DNA from: Euryodendron excelsum
Taxonomy: Eukaryota > Streptophyta > Magnoliopsida > Ericales > Pentaphylacaceae
Assembly: GCA_033060915.1 (NCBI GenBank)
Contig: CM065379.1
Location: 30,833,318 to 30,897,317 of the forward strand
Reading direction: 5' to 3'
Length of the DNA stretch: 64,000 bases
Of the stretch, positions 59,366 through 64,000 are shown piece after piece. Under the pieces are notes generated by a model that was not told the DNA's origin, ran no database searches, and was given only the letters and a program-made list of their open reading frames with translations. Position 1 is the stretch's first letter; each line of letters begins with the position of its first letter. The position numbers and the translations under genes are program-made.

Positions 59366-59399
59366 AAACCCTAGCCACCTTAGGTTTTCTAAACCCTAG
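59366..59399 (+). promoter_or_regulatory. Telo-box pair in LTR G
   Basis: AAACCCTAG at 59366-59374 and 59391-59399, 25 bp apart as in LTR C. Confidence 0.5.
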
Positions 59400-59879
59400 C
59401 CACCCTAGCCTCCTATACGCTCATACACACCCCCGTACATTCATACACTAGCCTTCAACCATCCTTTGAAGACTTGAAGAGCTGCAATCCAAAGCTTGAA
59501 GACAACTCTTGAAGACTGAAGACGAAGATCAAGACGAAGACCGATGACCGAAGACCGAAGACAGCACGACGCGCAAAATAAACAAGACATATGGTAGGTT
59601 CTCTATTTAAATTTCTGCACTCCCCCCTCTCTCTTCTCTCTCCTAACCCACTTGGGTTTTCTCTATTTTAATCCCCCATCTCTTTCCCCCCCTTTCTTTG
59701 CATGCTTGAAACAAGGGGATTCCCGGTCCATGTGTAGGACTGGGCTATTGGAGAGTTACCGTGTCGGGGGCTTTCTTCTAGTCTAACCAGAGACCACGTG
59801 GGTTCGGCCCCCTTGATTATGTGGTGAAGCCTTAGCCTTATATGTTCACAACCCCAAATTGCATTGTGCACATCATAGT

Positions 59880-62040
59880 CTTGCATCTTCCGTAATTCAT
59901 TTTCAAACTCGTTTTCAAAATCGTTTTCAAACTTGTTTTCAAAATTGCATCAAAATCTCTTTTTCAAAAACTTGTTTTCAAAACCACAATTCTAGGGTGA
60001 TTCTAGCCTTTCCATGGCTAGGGTTAATTTAGGAAAGTGTTACGTTTAAAGTGACCAACACGGTCCATATTTTCAAATCTTGTTGTTTTCAAAACCGCTT
60101 TCCTAAAGTGGTTCTAGCCCTCTTATGGTTAGAATTCTTTTAGGAAAGTGAGGTTTTTTTACACCTTCTAAAAACTCTCTTTTCAAAAAGTCTTTCTTCC
60201 TAAAAATCTCTTTTTCAACATACTTTCCTAAAACTCTCCTCTCCAAAATTGTTTTCAAAAACTCCCTTCCAAAATCTATTTTTCAAAACTCCCTTCTTCA
60301 ACTCCTTTCCAAAATCCTCTCCCCAAAAATCCACTTTCTAAAAATGTTCCCCAAAAATCTTTTCAAAAACTCTCTTTCCAAAATCTTTCTTTTCAAAAAT
60401 CCCCTCTAGGATTTCCTTCCAAAAAACTTGTTTCAAAAAAACATACTTTCCAAAAACTCCTCCCTAGGATTTTCTCTCTAAAATCTTCGTTTTCAAAAAA
60501 CACACTTTCCAAAAACTCCTCACTAGGATTTTCTTTTTAAAATCTTCGTTTCCAAAAACGCTCTTTCCAAAAACTCTTTCCTTAGTGCCCAAGTCAAACC
60601 CTAGAACCCATGATTAGGAAACCCTAATTTTATTTCCAAAAACATGATTTTCAAACTTGCCCCAAACCTAGGTTTCCAAAACCTCTTGTTTTCACATCCA
60701 AACTATACATGTTTCCAAAACCTATTTTCTACGTCGAAACTATGATTTTTCAAAACTAGGGTTTCTAGAATCTCCCTTTCCAAATCCTTGCCAAATCCTA
60801 TCTTCCCTTTAGGAAACCAAGTCAAATCTCCCCGTTTAGGAAACTAGATCCTATCCTCCGTTTTTGGAAACAAAATCAAACCTTCTCTTTTCAAAACAAA
60901 ATCCAATCCTTTCCTAATCCAACTTTTTCTTAATTCAAATCCTTCCTAAACTTTCACTTTCCTAAACCTTAAGTTTCCAAAACCTGAACCTAAAATCTTT
61001 CCTAAGTTTTAAAACTCAACTTTCTAATCTTTCCTAATTCAACCCTTTCCTAATTCAAACCCCTTTCCAAATCTTAACTTTCCAAATTCAAGTTTTCAAA
61101 CTTTTCCTGAACTCAAACTTTTTCTAATTTCAAGATTTTCTAAAACTCTGAAACTTTCTAAATCTTGAACTTTCTAAATTTCAAATCTTTCCAAATTCAA
61201 AATTTTCTAAATTTGAAACTTTCTCAAGTTAAATCTTTCTAAACCTAAATCTTTCCAAATTTTAAACTTTCCAAAACTTCAAAATCTTTTCAAATCCAAT
61301 ACTTTCCTAATTTCAAAACTTTCCTAATTTTGAAACTTTCCTAATCTGAAAACCTTTCCTTTTTTGAAAACTTTCTAAACTCGAAACTTTCTAATTTCAA
61401 AACTTTCCTAAACCTAAAACTTTCCTAATTCAAAACTTTCTTAATTTGAAACTTTCGAAAAATGAAACTTTCCTAAATCGAACATTTCCTAATTCAAACA
61501 TTTCCTAAAATCCAATCTTTCCAAATCTTCCAAGTCCAACGTTCGAGTCAAATCTTTCTTAATCTCAAGTCTTTCCTAGGTCTCCTACCTTTCCTAAGTC
61601 TAGGTTTCCTAAACCTCCATATTTCCAAAACCAAGTCTTTCCAAAATCAATCTTTCCAAAGCAAGTCCAATCTTCTTAATTTCCAATCTCCTCTTCGAAT
61701 CTCAAATCATATCCAATTTTTAGTTCAATTTCTTTCTTTCAAATCAATCTCTTTTCAATCGGACTCCGGTCCGAACTACAACTGACCTGATTCCCCCAAA
61801 GGGATACGTAGGCAACCTTCATAGGTGCGGTCACAATACTTTTCAAACTTTCTATTCCACCCTCATGGGTGCGGTTTCCAAAATCTTTCCAAATCTTAAA
61901 TTCCAATCTATTTTCAAAATTTCAATTTTCAAATTTCTATTTCCAAATTTTCAAACTTTCCAATTTCAATTCCATCTTTTCAAATCTATTTTCAAATCAA
62001 ATTCTTTTCAAATTTATTTCCAAATCTATTTTTCAATTAT
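59880..62040 (+). repeat. Strand-biased low-complexity tract in LTR G
   Basis: G-poor plus strand of AAACTTTCCTAATTC-type words. Short ORFs within it are spurious. Confidence 0.85.
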
Positions 62041-62603
62041 CTTAATTTGCACTTGCATATCATGCATCATGTTAGTTTCTTTTCAAACATTGTTCTTATA
62101 AAGTGAATAAGATTGAACTATAGTTAATTAAAGACTCTCATAGGTGAATCTATGGTAGATTGACATGTAGGTACCGAAAGGGCAGGGTAGGGTGATGGCT
62201 TAGTGCGTCTTCCCTACACGTTACCAACTTCCGAACTTAGATCACTGTTTTCAAAGACCAAAAAGGAGTTATTTTTCAAAAAGGGCTAAATGTTTTCTAA
62301 AGGTTGCCAAACAACCTGTTTTCCTAAAAACCCTCTCTTGAAGAGATATTTTCAAAACCTTTTATTCAAAAACCCTAAGTGTAGTTTTCGGATTATGCTT
62401 AGTTTTTTAGGTGACCTAACTCACCTTAATCAAGTTAGGTGACAACTCTGAATCTTTTTCAAAAGCCCTTTATTCAAACCAATTTTTCAATTCAAACCTA
62501 GTCGCACTCATTCTTCTAGGAGGGTGAGTTCTAACGAGAGAGTACAACATTTTTCCCACTTGGGTGAGTATTCCTCAAGTGCGAAAATTCTGGGCGCGAC
62601 AGC

Positions 62604-62621
62604 TGGCAACTCCACTGGGGA
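62604..62621 (+). other. Primer-binding site of element G
   Basis: TGGCAACTCCACTGGGGA, two bases after the LTR. Complement of tRNA-Arg 3' end with two G-to-A changes. Confidence 0.8.
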
Positions 62622-64000
62622 CACTTAGAGGGTTAGGCCGTAGTCATGTCTCTTTACCCTATACCCAAGTAGAGTCTTCAATTAACTTGGTTCAATCCTA
62701 TTCACTTTAAATTTTCAAAACTAAATTTTCATAGTTGTTTTCAAAAAACATGCATTTATTCATATTATCTTGTATTATATTTGTCATCCACATACTAACA
62801 CTTGCATCTTTGTTTTGTAGGTACACATTTTGTTTAAATTTTATTAACTGTTTTGCATGAATGTGATGTACAGGATGAATGGGAGTTGTTGGGCCCTTTC
62901 CTCCACTTTTAAAAATCACACACACACTACATGTGCACTTGCATTCTGCATACTTGCATACCTGATATGTCCTTTCTAGTTAGAAAGGGGGAACGGTATA
63001 TTGGTTGTGGGCAAGATGCTATGTCAGTTTCTTCGCCTACGGCCTCTTGATGGTTCCCCCGCTCGGATCACCAACCGATCATGGCACTACCTCGGGGAGT
63101 GGGCCTAGGTTTGAAGATCCGGGGACCGAGCCTTTTTAGGATGCATTAGTCAACCCTCGACCTCATACTCATATAGACACCATGCATAGCCGAACCTCTG
63201 CCGATTTAAGACACGAGCACCATTTTCAAAATCACGGAGGAAAGGGCGACTACTCTTACTTTCATTTATACCTGTTTATTCCTGCTGTTATACTGACTGT
63301 GTTTATACTGTTATAATGCCTGTTTGACTGCTCATGCATGCACGTTTATCTTACTATTGCATTTCTCTCTCCTTATACTCTTTGCATACCCATGCTCATG
63401 CATTCAATATTCCATCTCAAGACAAGAGTTCCAAGTAACTCAAGTCACTGCATTTTCATGCATATGATCAACCTATTGAGAGTGACACCAACGTCACTCT
63501 CCCTTGCATTAAACCTACCCAAACCCTAAGGGTTCCCACGTAACCCTAAGGGACTCATGGCATGCATCTCAATTCATTCCATAAGAGGGGCCCCAATCCC
63601 TCTATGCTCACGGAGATAGGGTTGCCAAGAAGACAAGGGGCAATCAATCAATAAGGTCTCTCAGCGACCTCCTCGACATCAACTCCAAGGAAGGCGAATC
63701 CGAAGACTCAAGAGTAGTTTAGGATCTCCCTTTATAAAAGTAGATAGGTGGAAGTCCAAAGGAAAGTGTTCCCCCTCCCCCTATTAAAATGTATTTCAAT
63801 TCTTTTGTACCTTAAACCCAAAATTTAATGTACTTCTTTATTTTTATGAATGAATGCATGGATGATTGAAGGTTCCTACCTAACGGTAAGGTGTCTGCAT
63901 ATAGGGGCAAACCCCCTATCTCCAAAAGTGAGCCAATACATCATGACTAGTTTTCCTCTTTAAGAGGGGCACCTTAGAGCATGCATTGCATAAAGACTTG
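62622..64000 (+). mobile_element. Leader of element G, continuing off the window
   Basis: Closely parallels 14232-15600, including the hairpin at 63478-63501 and the AACCCTAAGGGTT palindrome near 63523. The gag start expected about 70 bp further on lies outside the window. Confidence 0.75.
63478..63501 (+). other. Conserved leader hairpin of element G
   Basis: Arms GAGAGTGAC and GTCACTCTC, loop ACCAAC, as in unit 2. Confidence 0.7.

Larger units (their letters stand above)
57499..62601 (+). mobile_element. LTR G, 5' LTR of an element leaving the window
   Basis: 5,103 bp, TGTAAGCACCCC to GGGCGCGACA, followed by primer site and leader, so it is a 5' LTR. It has the longest 81-bp array, 157-bp units (58560-59090), GGCGCC cluster, TATA at 59274-59281, telo-boxes and the low-complexity tract. 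Confidence 0.93.

Noticed and set aside
62604..62621. Possible tRNA gene
   Set aside because: Only 18 bases complementary to a tRNA 3' end. This is a primer-binding site. No cloverleaf around it.

Overview
This is nuclear DNA from a flowering plant with a repeat-rich genome. It holds no intact gene, no RNA gene and no bacterial-style feature. I cannot name the species. Essentially all 64 kb is LTR-retrotransposon sequence in nested layers. One family dominates. Its LTRs are giant (about 5.0-5.5 kb), and eight complete or partial LTRs make up over half of the window. The LTR runs from TGTAAGCACCCC to GGGCGYGACA in element orientation. It is followed after two bases by a primer-binding site that fits the 3' end of plant tRNA-Arg, and it is preceded by the purine tract AAAAAGAGGGGCAGC. 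A tRNA-Arg primer, very long LTRs and an extra antisense ORF before the 3' LTR point to the Tat/Ogre side of Ty3/gypsy. No protease, reverse transcriptase or integrase of this family is present, so the copies here look non-autonomous.

Layout. 1-1387 and 6521-8790 are the two halves of a decayed, internally deleted Ty1-copia element (gag with zinc knuckles, protease and RT scraps, purine tract, truncated 3' LTR). It is split by a solo giant LTR at 1388-6520 with target duplication ATAAT. 8791-27167 is a plus-strand array of the giant family: internal fragment, shrunken LTR (12435-14211), complete internal region with a gag pseudogene and an antisense plant-mobile-domain (PMD) pseudogene, and LTR (22133-27167). 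27168-57498 is an old minus-strand member (called H here). A solo LTR (D, duplication CTAGG) landed in H's 3' LTR. A complete 17.9-kb minus-strand element (EF, 34379-52246, duplication TGTGT) then landed in D. 57499-64000 is the 5' LTR, primer site and leader of another plus-strand copy that runs off the window.

How the parts fit. Each complete LTR has three arrays upstream of its TATA box (81-bp units, GAGTA/TACTC units and 157-bp units), then a cluster of TGGCGCCA palindromes, then TATAAATA. Downstream come telo-box motifs and about 2.4 kb of extremely strand-biased low-complexity DNA that would form most of R/U5. The internal region carries a leader with a conserved hairpin, gag in one copy only, a long non-coding block, and an antisense PMD ORF. 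A hairpin abuts the purine tract. Proteins for mobilisation would have to come from an autonomous relative elsewhere. The points most worth following are the antisense PMD ORF, the leader and purine-tract hairpins, the duplicated GGCGCC/TATA module inside the element, and the insertion order, which target duplications confirm at several levels.
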